From: Herbiconiux flava | GTDB lineage: Bacteria; Actinomycetota; Actinomycetes; Actinomycetales; Microbacteriaceae | Assembly (NCBI RefSeq): GCF_013409865.1 | Contig: NZ_JACCBM010000001.1 | Coordinates: 2,542,001-2,606,000 of the forward strand | Length of the DNA stretch: 64,000 nucleotides | Direction: 5' to 3' | Shown here: piece by piece, positions 23,624 to 32,106 of the stretch | Layout: each line of letters starts with the position of its first letter | Position numbering within the stretch: position 1 is the stretch's first letter | Program-made: the position numbers and the translations under genes | Notes under the pieces: generated by a model | Seen by the model: only the letters and a program-made list of their open reading frames with translations | Databases searched by the model: none | Told to the model about the DNA's origin: nothing

Positions 23624-23677
23624 TGAACAGGTTGACATCTCGAGTCGTCCTGTGTTCAGTAGAGCTGTTCGTGTTCA
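23624..23677 (+). promoter_or_regulatory. Sugar-operon control region with repeated TGTTCA half-sites
   Basis: A consensus -35 TTGACA (23632-23637) is flanked by TGAACA (23624-23629) and TGTTCA (23653-23658), an inverted pair. TGTTCG (23666-23671) and TGTTCA (23672-23677) follow as direct copies. Repeats of this kind around a promoter suggest a repressor of the ROK/LacI type. No regulator gene lies next to it. Confidence 0.5.
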
Positions 23678-23712
23678 CAGATACGGGACAGATCCCGGGG
23701 GAAGCAGCGGCA

Positions 23713-25257
23713 ATGGCGCCAACAGATCTACTCGAGATGCGCGGTATCACCAAGGACTTCCAGGGTGTGAAGGCTCTCGACGGTGTGAGCATCGATCTCC
23801 GCCCGAACGAGGTGCTCGCCGTCTGCGGCGAGAACGGCGCGGGCAAGTCGACGCTGATGAAGGTGCTCAGCGGGGTCTATCCCCACGGCAGCTTCAGTGG
23901 TGAGATCCGCCTCGACGGCGAGCCCGTGGAGATGACCGGGGTCGCGCAGAGCGAGCGACGCGGCATCGTGATCATCCACCAGGAGCTCGCGCTGACCTCG
24001 ACGATGTCGATCGCCGAGAACATCTATCTGGGCAACGAGGTGCGTGGTCGTCTCGGCTTGATCGACTGGGAGGAGACCAGGCGCCGGGCGGCGGAACTGC
24101 TCGCGACGGTGGGACTCGATGAGAACCCGTCCACCCTCGTCTCCGATCTCAGCGTCGGCAAGCAGCAGCTGGTCGAGATCGCGAAGGCGTTCAGCAAGGA
24201 CGTGCGCATCCTGATCCTCGACGAACCGACGTCCGCTCTCACCGACGAGGAGTCCGAGCACCTGCTCGGACTCATCGCCGATCTGAAGCAGCGCGGCATC
24301 GCATCCATCATCATCAGCCACAAACTGAACGAGATCGAGCGGATCGCCGACCGTGTCACCGTGATCCGCGACGGGGCCGTGGTGGAGACGCTGCCCAAGG
24401 CCGAGATCACCCAGGCCCGGATCATCCGGGGCATGGTCGGGCGAGAGCTCAACCACCTCTTCCCCGAGCGGGTCGCGAAGACCATCGGCGAGGAGGTGCT
24501 CCGCGTCGAGTCCTGGACGGTGCAGGACGTGGCCGACCCGTCCCGGGCACGCGTGCGGAACGCGAACCTGGTCGCCCGGGCCGGCGAGATCGTCGGTGTC
24601 TGCGGCCTCATGGGCGCCGGGCGCACCGAGCTCGCGCTGAGCGTCTTCGGCCAGTCGTACGGCGCCGGATTCTCGGGCGACATCTACGTCGACGGTGTGA
24701 GGCGCGACGTCTCCACCGTCAGCAAGGCGATCTCGGCGGGGATCGCCTACGTGACCGAGGACCGCAAGACCCTCGGCCTCCACCTCGACGACGACGTCGT
24801 GCAGAACATCGCCTTGCCGAGCCTCCCGCGCCTGCGGCGCCGGGGCTTCGTCGACGAGGACGCGGAGATCGGGGCCGCGAACCGGTTCAGGGAGTCGATG
24901 CGCATCAAGACGCCGTCGATCTTCGCGCCCGTCGGGCAGCTGTCGGGCGGCAATCAGCAGAAGGTCGTGCTGAGCCGGTGGATCTTCACCGATCCTCGCG
25001 TGCTCATCCTCGACGAGCCGACGCGGGGCATCGACGTCGGAGCCAAGTTCGAGATCTACACGATCATCCAGGAGCTCGCCGCGAGCGGGAAGTCGGTCGT
25101 GTTCATCTCGTCCGAACTCCCCGAGCTGCTGGGCATGTGCGACCGCATCGTCGCCATGCACGAGGGCGAGATCACCGGCGAACTGCCGATCGATCGTGCG
25201 ACGCCCGAGAAGCTCATGGAGCTCATGACCCTCGAGAGGAAGACCGATGACCAGTAG
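23713..25257 (+). CDS. mmsA: Sugar ABC transporter ATPase (MmsA/GguA type)
   Basis: A 514-residue duplicated ATPase of the ribose/xylose/multiple-monosaccharide class. The first half has the Walker A GENGAGKST, signature LSVGKQQLVEIAKA and Walker B LILDEPTSALT. The second half has the degenerate GLMGAGRTELALSVFG, signature LSGGNQQKVVLSRW and LILDEPTRGIDVG. ATG at 23713 begins the conserved region; the longer open frame runs into the control region. Gene order ATPase-permease-binding protein matches the ChvE-MmsAB (GguAB) system, which is broad for arabinose, fucose, galactose, glucose or xylose. Confidence 0.92.
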   Translation: MAPTDLLEMRGITKDFQGVKALDGVSIDLRPNEVLAVCGENGAGKSTLMKVLSGVYPHGSFSGEIRLDGEPVEMTGVAQSERRGIVIIHQELALTSTMSIAENIYLGNEVRGRLGLIDWEETRRRAAELLATVGLDENPSTLVSDLSVGKQQLVEIAKAFSKDVRILILDEPTSALTDEESEHLLGLIADLKQRGIASIIISHKLNEIERIADRVTVIRDGAVVETLPKAEITQARIIRGMVGRELNHLFPERVAKTIGEEVLRVESWTVQDVADPSRARVRNANLVARAGEIVGVCGLMGAGRTELALSVFGQSYGAGFSGDIYVDGVRRDVSTVSKAISAGIAYVTEDRKTLGLHLDDDVVQNIALPSLPRLRRRGFVDEDAEIGAANRFRESMRIKTPSIFAPVGQLSGGNQQKVVLSRWIFTDPRVLILDEPTRGIDVGAKFEIYTIIQELAASGKSVVFISSELPELLGMCDRIVAMHEGEITGELPIDRATPEKLMELMTLERKTDDQ

Positions 25258-26458
25258 CCAGACGACGACGAGGCCGAAGCCGCCTCGCGTTCGGGAGACG
25301 TTCTCCGCGCGGGGAGCCCGCTTCCTCAACCGGTACAGCATGGCCGTCGCCCTGGTGCTCGTCGTGGTGGTGTTCGCGTTCACCACGAAGGGCATCCTGC
25401 TGCGCGATCAGAACATCTCCAACCTGGTGGTGCAGAACGGGTACATCCTGATCCTCGCGATCGGCATGGTGATGGTGATCATCGGCGGACACATCGACCT
25501 GTCGGTGGGTTCCATCGCCGGATTCGCGGGCGCGGCGGCGGCGATCCTGATGGTGCAGTTCCAGGTGCCGTGGTGGATCGCCCTGATCCTCAGTCTCGTG
25601 GTCGGCGGCCTGGCCGGCGCCTTCCAGGGCTTCTGGGTCGCCTACGCGAAGGTGCCCTCGTTCATCGTCACGCTGGCCGGGATGCTCATCTTCCGTGGGC
25701 TGACCATCGCGCTCATCGGTGCGAGGAACATCGGCAACCTGCCGGAGCCGTTCGTCTTCCTGGGGGCCGGCTACGTCAGCACCGGGGCGGAGTCGGGCCC
25801 CGACCTGCTCACGCTGGGGATCGGCGTGCTCATCGTCGCCGGCATCGTCGGCTGGCAGGTCGTCTCGCGTCGCCGCACGGTGCGGCACGGCGAGAAGCCG
25901 GGCAACCTCATCTCCTTCATCGCCGGGCTCGTCGTCGTGTCGGCGGCCATCCTCTGGCTCAGCTACTCCCTGGCCAGCTTCCGCGGGCTGCCCGTGGTGC
26001 TCATCATCCTCGTCGTGCTCGGTGTGGGATACACGGTCCTGATGACGAGGACGGTGATCGGCCGCCACATCTACGCCGTCGGCAGCAACCGTCAGACCGC
26101 ACAGCTGTCGGGGGTGAAGGATCGCCGGATCGACTTCTTCCTGTTCGTCAACATGGGCGTTCTCGCCGCGCTCGCGGGTGTCATCATCACCGCCCGGCTC
26201 AATCTCGCGACCTCCGGCGGCGGAACCGGGCTCGAGCTCGAGGCGATCGCCGCTGCCTTCGTGGGAGGGGCCGCGGTGGCCGGCGGGACCGGGTCGATCG
26301 CGGGAGCGCTCGTCGGTGGACTCACCATCGGCATCATCAACAACGGCATGTCGATCATGGGGCTCGGCACGCAGTGGCAGCAGACGGTGCTCGGCGTCGT
26401 CGTGCTGCTGTTCGTCGCCTTCGACATCTGGAACAAGGGCCGTCGCACCCGTCGCTGA
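25247..26458 (+). CDS. mmsB: Sugar ABC transporter permease (MmsB/GguB type)
   Basis: A 403-residue permease with about ten hydrophobic helices. It has the family signatures IGMVMVIIGGHIDLSVGS and VKDRRIDFFLFVNMGVLAAL, plus AAAFVGGAAVAGGTGSIAGA near the C-terminus. The start overlaps the ATPase stop by 11 bp, so translation is coupled. It forms the channel of the importer. The length, above the roughly 330 residues of ribose permeases, matches the MmsB/XylH branch. Confidence 0.92.
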   Translation: MTSSQTTTRPKPPRVRETFSARGARFLNRYSMAVALVLVVVVFAFTTKGILLRDQNISNLVVQNGYILILAIGMVMVIIGGHIDLSVGSIAGFAGAAAAILMVQFQVPWWIALILSLVVGGLAGAFQGFWVAYAKVPSFIVTLAGMLIFRGLTIALIGARNIGNLPEPFVFLGAGYVSTGAESGPDLLTLGIGVLIVAGIVGWQVVSRRRTVRHGEKPGNLISFIAGLVVVSAAILWLSYSLASFRGLPVVLIILVVLGVGYTVLMTRTVIGRHIYAVGSNRQTAQLSGVKDRRIDFFLFVNMGVLAALAGVIITARLNLATSGGGTGLELEAIAAAFVGGAAVAGGTGSIAGALVGGLTIGIINNGMSIMGLGTQWQQTVLGVVVLLFVAFDIWNKGRRTRR

Positions 26459-26513
26459 GACGGTTCGAGCAGGCCGAACACACCCTTACCGAGAGAGAGA
26501 CGAGGACAGCATC

Positions 26514-27653
26514 ATGGCGAAGACATCAGGTGGACGGCGATCCACGATCAGGGCGATCCTGGGGCTGGCGGTGGCGACCGCCACGGTCGCCGTCGGGCTG
26601 ACCGGCTGCAGCGCCGACGACGGCGGAGCGGGCGGCGGCGCCGGCGGCACCGTGGGCATCCTGATGCCCGGCGTGCAGAGCGTGCGCTGGCAGATCGAGG
26701 CGGAGACGATGACCGAGGGCTTCAAGGAGCGCGGGTACGACACCGCGGTGCAGTTCGCCAACGACGACGCGCCCACGCAGGTGCAGCAGATGGAGGACAT
26801 GATCACGCAGGGCGTCAACGCGCTGATCGTCGTGGCCGTCGACGTGCAGTCGCTCGGGGGTCCGCTCGCCGATGCGAAGGCCGCGGACATCCCGATCCTC
26901 TCCTACACGCGGTTGCTGTCGGACACGGAGGCGGTCGACTACTACACGACCTTCGACTACAAGGCCTACGGTGCGGCCAGCGGCCACTCCATCCTCTCGG
27001 CTCTGGGTGTCGAGGATGCGGACGGCAACCCGACTGGCGAGAAGGGTCCGTTCACGATCGAGATCGTCAACGGCAGCCCGACCGACTCGGTCGCCTACGA
27101 CATGTGGGCCGGCTACGAGGAGACCCTGCAGCCCTATGTCGACGAGGGTGTGCTGGAGATCCCGTCGGGGCAGAGCACCTTCGATCAGTCCTCCACGCTC
27201 AACTGGACGGGTGAGGGGGCGCAGAGCCGGATGGAGAACATCATCACCTCGACCTACTCCGACGGCACGAAGCTCGACGCCGTCTGGGTGCCGTTCGATG
27301 GCATGACCCGCGGTGTGATCGCCGCGCTCAAATCGTCGGGCATCCAGCCCGGCACCGAGGCCTGGCCGATCCTCCCGGGTGGTGACGGTGAGCTCGACTC
27401 CATCAAATCGATCCTGGCGGGGGAGCAGTACAGCTCCGCGTGGATCGACGTGATCACCCTGGCCGACGGCGCGGTCACGATCGTGTCCGACGTGCTCGAC
27501 GGCGGGGACTGGCCGGAGCCCGACACGACGACCGACAACAACTCGATCGATGTGCCCACGAAGCTCTCGCCCGTGGTGAACGTCACGAAGGACAACGTGC
27601 AGGAGGTCCTCGTCGACAGCGGCTTCTACACGGCGCAGGAGCTGGGCCTCTGA
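26514..27653 (+). CDS. chvE: ChvE-family sugar-binding lipoprotein
   Basis: A 379-residue extracytoplasmic binding protein. The signal ends in lipobox LTGC (Cys32). The mature protein starts with a Gly/Asp/Ala-rich linker, followed by GILMPGVQSVRWQIEAETM, MITQGVNALIVVAVD and WVPFDGMTRGVIAAL, as in periplasmic-binding proteins of the multiple-monosaccharide type. It sits last in the operon, 55 bp after the permease, which is common because binding protein is needed in excess. A strong hairpin follows. The sugar cannot be fixed from sequence. Confidence 0.9.
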   Translation: MAKTSGGRRSTIRAILGLAVATATVAVGLTGCSADDGGAGGGAGGTVGILMPGVQSVRWQIEAETMTEGFKERGYDTAVQFANDDAPTQVQQMEDMITQGVNALIVVAVDVQSLGGPLADAKAADIPILSYTRLLSDTEAVDYYTTFDYKAYGAASGHSILSALGVEDADGNPTGEKGPFTIEIVNGSPTDSVAYDMWAGYEETLQPYVDEGVLEIPSGQSTFDQSSTLNWTGEGAQSRMENIITSTYSDGTKLDAVWVPFDGMTRGVIAALKSSGIQPGTEAWPILPGGDGELDSIKSILAGEQYSSAWIDVITLADGAVTIVSDVLDGGDWPEPDTTTDNNSIDVPTKLSPVVNVTKDNVQEVLVDSGFYTAQELGL

Positions 27654-27682
27654 GTCGACTTCCGACCGTCTTCCGGGCCTGA

Positions 27683-27723
27683 CGCCGAGGGGCCCCGCGG
27701 AACCGCCGCGGGGCCCCTCGGCG
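27683..27723 (+). terminator. Perfect 18-bp hairpin ending the sugar importer operon
   Basis: CGCCGAGGGGCCCCGCGG and its exact reverse complement (27706-27723) are separated by a 5-nt loop, 30 bp after the binding-protein stop. There is no T run, but the stem is extremely stable. Confidence 0.85.
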
Positions 27724-27730
27724 CACGGCC

Positions 27731-27874
27731 GGCATCTCGGCGAGCTACGACAACGGCGTGCTGAGCGTCGTCAGCCCGGTCAGCGAGCGCGCGAAGCCGC
27801 GCACGATCGCGGTGCAGAGCTCGGGGGCGGATGCGCGTTCCGCCGACGAGCCGCGGAAGACGCTCACCCGCTGA
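27731..27874 (+). pseudogene. 3' relic of an Hsp20 (alpha-crystallin) small heat-shock gene
   Basis: A 47-codon open stretch with no start codon reads ISASYDNGVLSVVSPVSERA followed by KPRTIAVQ and an Arg/Ser-rich tail to TGA. ASYDNGVL matches the AxxxnGVL signature at the end of the alpha-crystallin domain. The front of the gene is missing; in-frame sequence upstream is the importer terminator. It looks like the remains of an Hsp20 gene deleted from its 5' side. It was found by reading the frame directly and is too short to be a working chaperone. Confidence 0.75.
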
Positions 27875-27997
27875 GCGCTCCCGGCGCCGAGCGACTGCGG
27901 GGCCCCCGATCGAGTCGGGCGGCCCCGTCCGCTTCGGCAGCGCCTGATCCGCGGCAGCCCCTTCCGCTCCCAGTCGGCGGCGCGGTAGAACGGGACC

Positions 27998-28657
27998 ATG
28001 AGCGATGCGATCTCCCCGCGTGAGTTCCGGCAGTCCGAGGGCACGGGGGACTGGCGGGTGGTCGGCGACGGCGCCCGAGCTCTCTTCCGCACCGGCTCGT
28101 TCACGCGCGGTGCCGCCCTGGTGGCGGCGATCGCCGAGCTGGCCGACGCGGCCGATCACCACCCCGACATCGACCTGCGCTACGGCGCCGTCGCGGTGCG
28201 GCTGATCAGCCACGACGTCGGAGACATCAGCCGGCGCGACTTGGCGCTGGCCCGCGCGATTTCCGCCGCGGCTGCCGAGCAGGGCCTCGCCGCCGACCCC
28301 TCGGCCGTGCAGAGCCTGCAGATCGCGATCGACGCCGTCGACGTGGCGGCGGTGCGGCGGTTCTGGCAGGCGGTGCTCGGCCACGATCCGGTCGACGACG
28401 CCGATCTCAGCGACCCGCTGGGGGTCCTCCCCAACGTCTGGGTCCAGCAGATCGACGCCGCGCGTCCGGAGCGCAACACGGTGCACCTCGACCTCTACGT
28501 GCCCACCGACGTCGTCGAGGAGCGCCTCGCGGCCGCCCTCGCCGCCGGAGGCCGCGTCGTGAACGACGAGAACGCCCCGGAGTGGTGGACGCTCGCCGAC
28601 CCCGAGGGCAACGAGGTCGACCTCGCCCCCTGGCGCGACGACAGCCCCTGGAAGTAG
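27998..28657 (+). CDS. Pterin-4a-carbinolamine dehydratase fused to a VOC domain
   Basis: A 219-residue two-domain protein. The N-terminal 100 residues match PCD/DCoH (DAADHHPDIDLRYGAVAVRL, with the catalytic-type His-His-Pro and ISHDVGDISRRDLALA). The rest is a VOC/glyoxalase-like half-repeat (LQIAIDAVDVAAVRRFWQAV... DPEGNEVDLAPW). PCD recycles 4a-hydroxy-tetrahydropterin from aromatic amino-acid hydroxylases. No phenylalanine hydroxylase is nearby. Such fusions are common in actinobacteria and their in vivo role is open. ATG at 27998 is used. Confidence 0.85.
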   Translation: MSDAISPREFRQSEGTGDWRVVGDGARALFRTGSFTRGAALVAAIAELADAADHHPDIDLRYGAVAVRLISHDVGDISRRDLALARAISAAAAEQGLAADPSAVQSLQIAIDAVDVAAVRRFWQAVLGHDPVDDADLSDPLGVLPNVWVQQIDAARPERNTVHLDLYVPTDVVEERLAAALAAGGRVVNDENAPEWWTLADPEGNEVDLAPWRDDSPWK

Positions 28658-28731
28658 CAGGCGGGCGGCGCGCGCCGGAGCGACCGGCGACGGCCCGTCG
28701 GCCGGGCGCCCGCTGAGCTCCCGTGCCGGGT

Positions 28732-29205
28732 CTAGACCCCGACGCGGCGGAACGCGTCGAGGCTGATGCCCGCGTCCAGCACGACCTTCGCCCACTCCCG
28801 CGCCGTGTGCAGCGAGTGGTCGCGGTAGTTGCCGCACTCGAGGGCGGACACCGCCGGGATGTCCGACTCGACGGCCTCGTCGGCGATGAACCGCAGGCTC
28901 GACGTCAGCGCCGCGACCACGTCGGCCACCTCGGGCTCGCCCCACATCAGCAGGTGGAAGCCGGTGCGGCAGCCGAACGGGGAGATGTCGATCACCCCGT
29001 CGATGCGGTCGCGCAGCAGCCCGGCGAGCATGTGCTCGAGGGTGTGGATGCCCGCGGTGGGGATCTCCTGCACGTTCGGCTGCGTCAGTCGCACGTCGAA
29101 GTTCGTGATGGTTCCGCCGCCCGGTCCGTGCTCGACGCCGATGCGGCGCACGTACGGCGCCAGCACGGCGGTGTGGTCCAGGGTGAAGCTCTCGATCTCA
29201 GCCAT
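28732..29205 (-). CDS. luxS: S-ribosylhomocysteine lyase
   Basis: A 157-residue metalloenzyme that cleaves S-ribosylhomocysteine to homocysteine and DPD, the AI-2 precursor, in the activated methyl cycle. The metal site HTLEH is intact (His54, Glu57, His58) with Cys124 as the third ligand. The catalytic Cys79 is in PFGCRTGF. It overlaps the aminotransferase by 1 nt (TGATG) and is last in the metQ-metN-metI-aminotransferase operon. This links methionine import to its recycling. No gene for the preceding SAH nucleosidase lies in the window. Confidence 0.96.
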   Translation of the reverse strand: MAEIESFTLDHTAVLAPYVRRIGVEHGPGGGTITNFDVRLTQPNVQEIPTAGIHTLEHMLAGLLRDRIDGVIDISPFGCRTGFHLLMWGEPEVADVVAALTSSLRFIADEAVESDIPAVSALECGNYRDHSLHTAREWAKVVLDAGISLDAFRRVGV

Positions 29206-30386
29206 CAGGTCCTCCTCGTGAACGCGTCGAGGCGTTCGATCATCTCGTGCAGTGTGCGGTCGTCGGTGACGAGTCCGATGCGGATGTGCCCGGCGCCCCG
29301 GGGGCCGAAGCCGTCACCCGGGGCGACGGCGATCCTCTCCTCGGTGCGGAGCCGGTCGGCGAAGGCGACCGCGTCGGGAGCCTCGCCCGTGGCCGCCGGG
29401 AGGCGCACCCACACGAAGAACGTACCCGCCGGAGCCTGAACATCCCAACCGATCCTCCGGAGGCCCTCGACCACGAGGTCGCGCCGTCGCTGATAGACGC
29501 CGATGAGCTCCTGGGCGGCTTCCTGCGAGCCGGCGAGCGCGGCGGCGGCCGCCTCCTGCGAGGCCCCGAACATCGTGCTGAACGCGGCGGCCTGGTAGTG
29601 CCGCATGGCCGCGATCAGTGAGGCGTTACCCGCCGCGAAGCCCACCCGCCAGCCGGCCATGCTGTAGGTCTTCGAGAGCGTCTGCGTCTCGACCGTGACC
29701 GTGTGGCCGACGTCGACCGCGAGCGCCGAGAGGGGCCGGCGGCCGTCGTAGCCGAGCGACGCGTAGGCGAAGTCGTGCACGAAGGCGGCGCCGGTGCGCA
29801 GCGAGAACGCGACGGCCTCCTCGAACGCGCCCCGGGTCGCGAGCGCGCCCGTGGGGTTGTTCGGGTAGTTCAGCATCAGCAGGGCCGCGCGCTCGAGATC
29901 GGCGACCGCGGCGAAGTCGGGCTGGTAGGCCGGCTCGACGAGCGGCAGCGGAACGATCCGCCCGCCCGCGAGCTCGGCCGCGGACGCGTACATCGGGTAC
30001 CCGGGGTCGGGCAGCACGAGCGTCTTCCCGGGGTCGACGCGGGAGAGGACGGCCGCCATGACGGCCTCGTGCGACCCGTGGAAGACCGCGACCTCCGCCT
30101 CCGGATCGATCCTCACGCCGTGGTCGTCGAGGTAGCGCCGCGCCACCGCGTGCCGGAAGGACTCCCGCGCCCGGTACGCGGGGTAGCGGTGGTTGATCGG
30201 TCGCGCGACCTCGTGCTGCATCGCGGCGACGATGTGCTCGGGCGTCGGGAGGTCGGGATTGCCCTTGGAGACGTCGATCATCCGCGGCCCGGGCTCGGCA
30301 GTGAGCCGGAGGATCTCCCGGTCCATCTCGCCCCAGAAATTCGCGGGCAGCGCTCTGACCCGTGCCGCCGGCTCGAAGTCGACCAT
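29205..30386 (-). CDS. Class I/II PLP-dependent aminotransferase
   Basis: A 393-residue fold-type I enzyme. It has [14 protein letters not shown], the [15 protein letters not shown] loop, [36 protein letters not shown] and the PLP-lysine segment [15 protein letters not shown]. The family includes AlaT/DapC-like and MtnE/YugH-like enzymes. ATG at 30386 is used, 2 nt after the metI stop. Its position inside a methionine import and luxS operon suggests it transaminates a sulfur amino acid or its keto acid (for example KMTB to methionine). That is inferred from position only. Confidence 0.85.
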   Translation of the reverse strand: MVDFEPAARVRALPANFWGEMDREILRLTAEPGPRMIDVSKGNPDLPTPEHIVAAMQHEVARPINHRYPAYRARESFRHAVARRYLDDHGVRIDPEAEVAVFHGSHEAVMAAVLSRVDPGKTLVLPDPGYPMYASAAELAGGRIVPLPLVEPAYQPDFAAVADLERAALLMLNYPNNPTGALATRGAFEEAVAFSLRTGAAFVHDFAYASLGYDGRRPLSALAVDVGHTVTVETQTLSKTYSMAGWRVGFAAGNASLIAAMRHYQAAAFSTMFGASQEAAAAALAGSQEAAQELIGVYQRRRDLVVEGLRRIGWDVQAPAGTFFVWVRLPAATGEAPDAVAFADRLRTEERIAVAPGDGFGPRGAGHIRIGLVTDDRTLHEMIERLDAFTRRT

Positions 30387-30388
30387 GC

Positions 30389-31057
30389 TCACCGCCTCCG
30401 GTAACGGCGCGCGACGACGGTGCCGAGCAGTTGGATGCCCTGCACCAGCACGATCAGCGTCACCACCGTGATCACCATCGCGAAGCCGTCGTAGCGCTGG
30501 TAGCCGTAGGAGAGGGCCAGGTCGCCGATGCCGCCCGCGCCCACGGTGCCGGCCATCGCCGTCGCGTCGAGCAGGCCGACCGACGCGATCGTGACCGCCA
30601 GGATGAGCGAGCCGCGCGCCTCGGGCAGCATGAACCGCCAGAACACCTGCAGCGGTGAGGCGCCCATCGAGCGCGCGGCCTCGATCACTCCACGGGGGAC
30701 CTCGAGCAGCGAGTTCTCCACAAGTCGTCCGATGTAGGGCGCGATCATCACCGTGAGGGGCACGATGGCTGCCCAGACGCCGATGCTGGTGCCCACCAGC
30801 AGGCGCGTGAACGGGAGGATGGCGACGAGCAGGATGATGAACGGAAGCGAGCGGATGAGGTTCACCACGACGGCGAGCCCGAGGCTGATCGGCCGGTTCT
30901 CGAGCACCCCGCCCGCGCGGGTGAGCGCGAGCACGGCCCCGATGATCACACCGAGAACCGAGCCGAGCACGAGCGAGACGCCCAGCATCTGCAGGGTCTC
31001 GCCGAGCGCTTTGAGGAACAGCTCGGGGGTGATCAGCGTCCACTTCTCGTCGTTCAC
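30389..31057 (-). CDS. metI: Methionine ABC transporter permease
   Basis: A 222-residue permease with five hydrophobic helices. It has LFLKALGETLQMLGVSLVLG at the N-terminus, the EAA loop EAARSMGASPLQVFWRFMLP and the MetI hallmark TAMAGTVGAGGIGDLALSYGYQRYD (the last part of which is typical of MetI). The GTG at 31057 overlaps the metN TGA by GTGA, so the start is coupled. It forms the membrane channel with MetN and MetQ. Confidence 0.95.
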   Translation of the reverse strand: MNDEKWTLITPELFLKALGETLQMLGVSLVLGSVLGVIIGAVLALTRAGGVLENRPISLGLAVVVNLIRSLPFIILLVAILPFTRLLVGTSIGVWAAIVPLTVMIAPYIGRLVENSLLEVPRGVIEAARSMGASPLQVFWRFMLPEARGSLILAVTIASVGLLDATAMAGTVGAGGIGDLALSYGYQRYDGFAMVITVVTLIVLVQGIQLLGTVVARRYRRR

Positions 31058-32106
31058 GCGTGCACCTCCTCGATCTGCACGACCCGCTCGGCGAGGTAGG
31101 CGCGGGCGGCCGCGACCTTCTCGGCGGGGCCGGTCACCTTGACGATCATCTGACCGACGGTGTGCTCCTGGATGGAGGTCATGTCGGCGTGCAGCATGTT
31201 CACCGCGACGCCGAAGCCGGTGATGAGGTCGGAGAGCAGCGGCTGGGTCACCTCGTCGTCGACGAGGAGCATCCGCCACAGCCCCTCCGAGCCGAGGTGC
31301 TCGACCACGCGCGCCGGCAGCCCCTGCGGCACGACGGTGGTGACGAAGTCGCGGGTGATCGGCGAACGCGGCCGCAGGAAGGTGTCGAGCACCGGCCCCT
31401 GCTCGACGATCTCGCCGTCGGCCATCACGGCCACCTGGTCGGCGAGGTCCTTGATGACGTCCATCTCGTGGGTGACCACGAGCACCGTCGTGCCGTACTC
31501 GCGGTTGACGTTCCGCAGCAGCTCGATGATCTGTGCCGTCGTCGTCGGGTCGAGGGCGCTGGTCGCCTCGTCTGAGAGCAGGATGCGCGGGTTCCGCACG
31601 AGTGCCCGGGCGATGCCCACCCGCTGCTTCTGCCCGCCCGAGAGTTCTCCCGCGAAGCTTCCCGCCTTGCCCGAGAGGCCGACGAAGTCGAGCACCTCCT
31701 CGGCCCGGGCGCGGGCCTGGTCGGCCTTGACGCCGTCGAGCCGCAGCGGCATGGCGACGTTGTCGCGCACGCGCACGGTGTCGAGCAGGTTGAACTGCTG
31801 GAAGATCATCCCGGTGCGCTTCTGGGCGGTGCGCAGCTGCCGGCCGCGCAGGGCGCCCATGTCGACGCCGTCGACCAGCACCCGGCCCGAGCTCGGCCGT
31901 TCCAGGCCGTTGACGAGACGGATGAGCGTCGACTTGCCGGCGCCGCTGTAGCCGATCACACCGAACACGGTGCCGGGCGGCACCTCCAGTTGCACATCGC
32001 GGAGCGCGGAGGTCGTCGTCCTCCGGTCGGGGGAGAAGCTCTTCGACACGCCCTCGAAGACGATGCCGCCCTCGGGGCCCGCCTGCGATCCGCTCAATTG
32101 AACCAT
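31054..32106 (-). CDS. metN: Methionine ABC transporter ATPase with NIL domain
   Basis: A 350-residue ATPase. Walker A is GYSGAGKST, the signature is LSGGQKQRVGIARAL, and Walker B is LLSDEATSALD. The C-terminal NIL domain (about 265-345, ending ...VQIEEVHA) binds methionine in E. coli MetN and causes transinhibition. The ATG at 32106 lies inside the metQ 3' end (13-bp overlap); a downstream TTG at 32100 is a less likely start. Confidence 0.95.
   Translation of the reverse strand: MVQLSGSQAGPEGGIVFEGVSKSFSPDRRTTTSALRDVQLEVPPGTVFGVIGYSGAGKSTLIRLVNGLERPSSGRVLVDGVDMGALRGRQLRTAQKRTGMIFQQFNLLDTVRVRDNVAMPLRLDGVKADQARARAEEVLDFVGLSGKAGSFAGELSGGQKQRVGIARALVRNPRILLSDEATSALDPTTTAQIIELLRNVNREYGTTVLVVTHEMDVIKDLADQVAVMADGEIVEQGPVLDTFLRPRSPITRDFVTTVVPQGLPARVVEHLGSEGLWRMLLVDDEVTQPLLSDLITGFGVAVNMLHADMTSIQEHTVGQMIVKVTGPAEKVAAARAYLAERVVQIEEVHA

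Noticed and set aside
27745..28104. A 119-codon minus-strand ORF over the Hsp20 relic
   Set aside because: Translated sequence is Arg/Ser-rich low-complexity and overlaps the PCD-VOC gene antisense.
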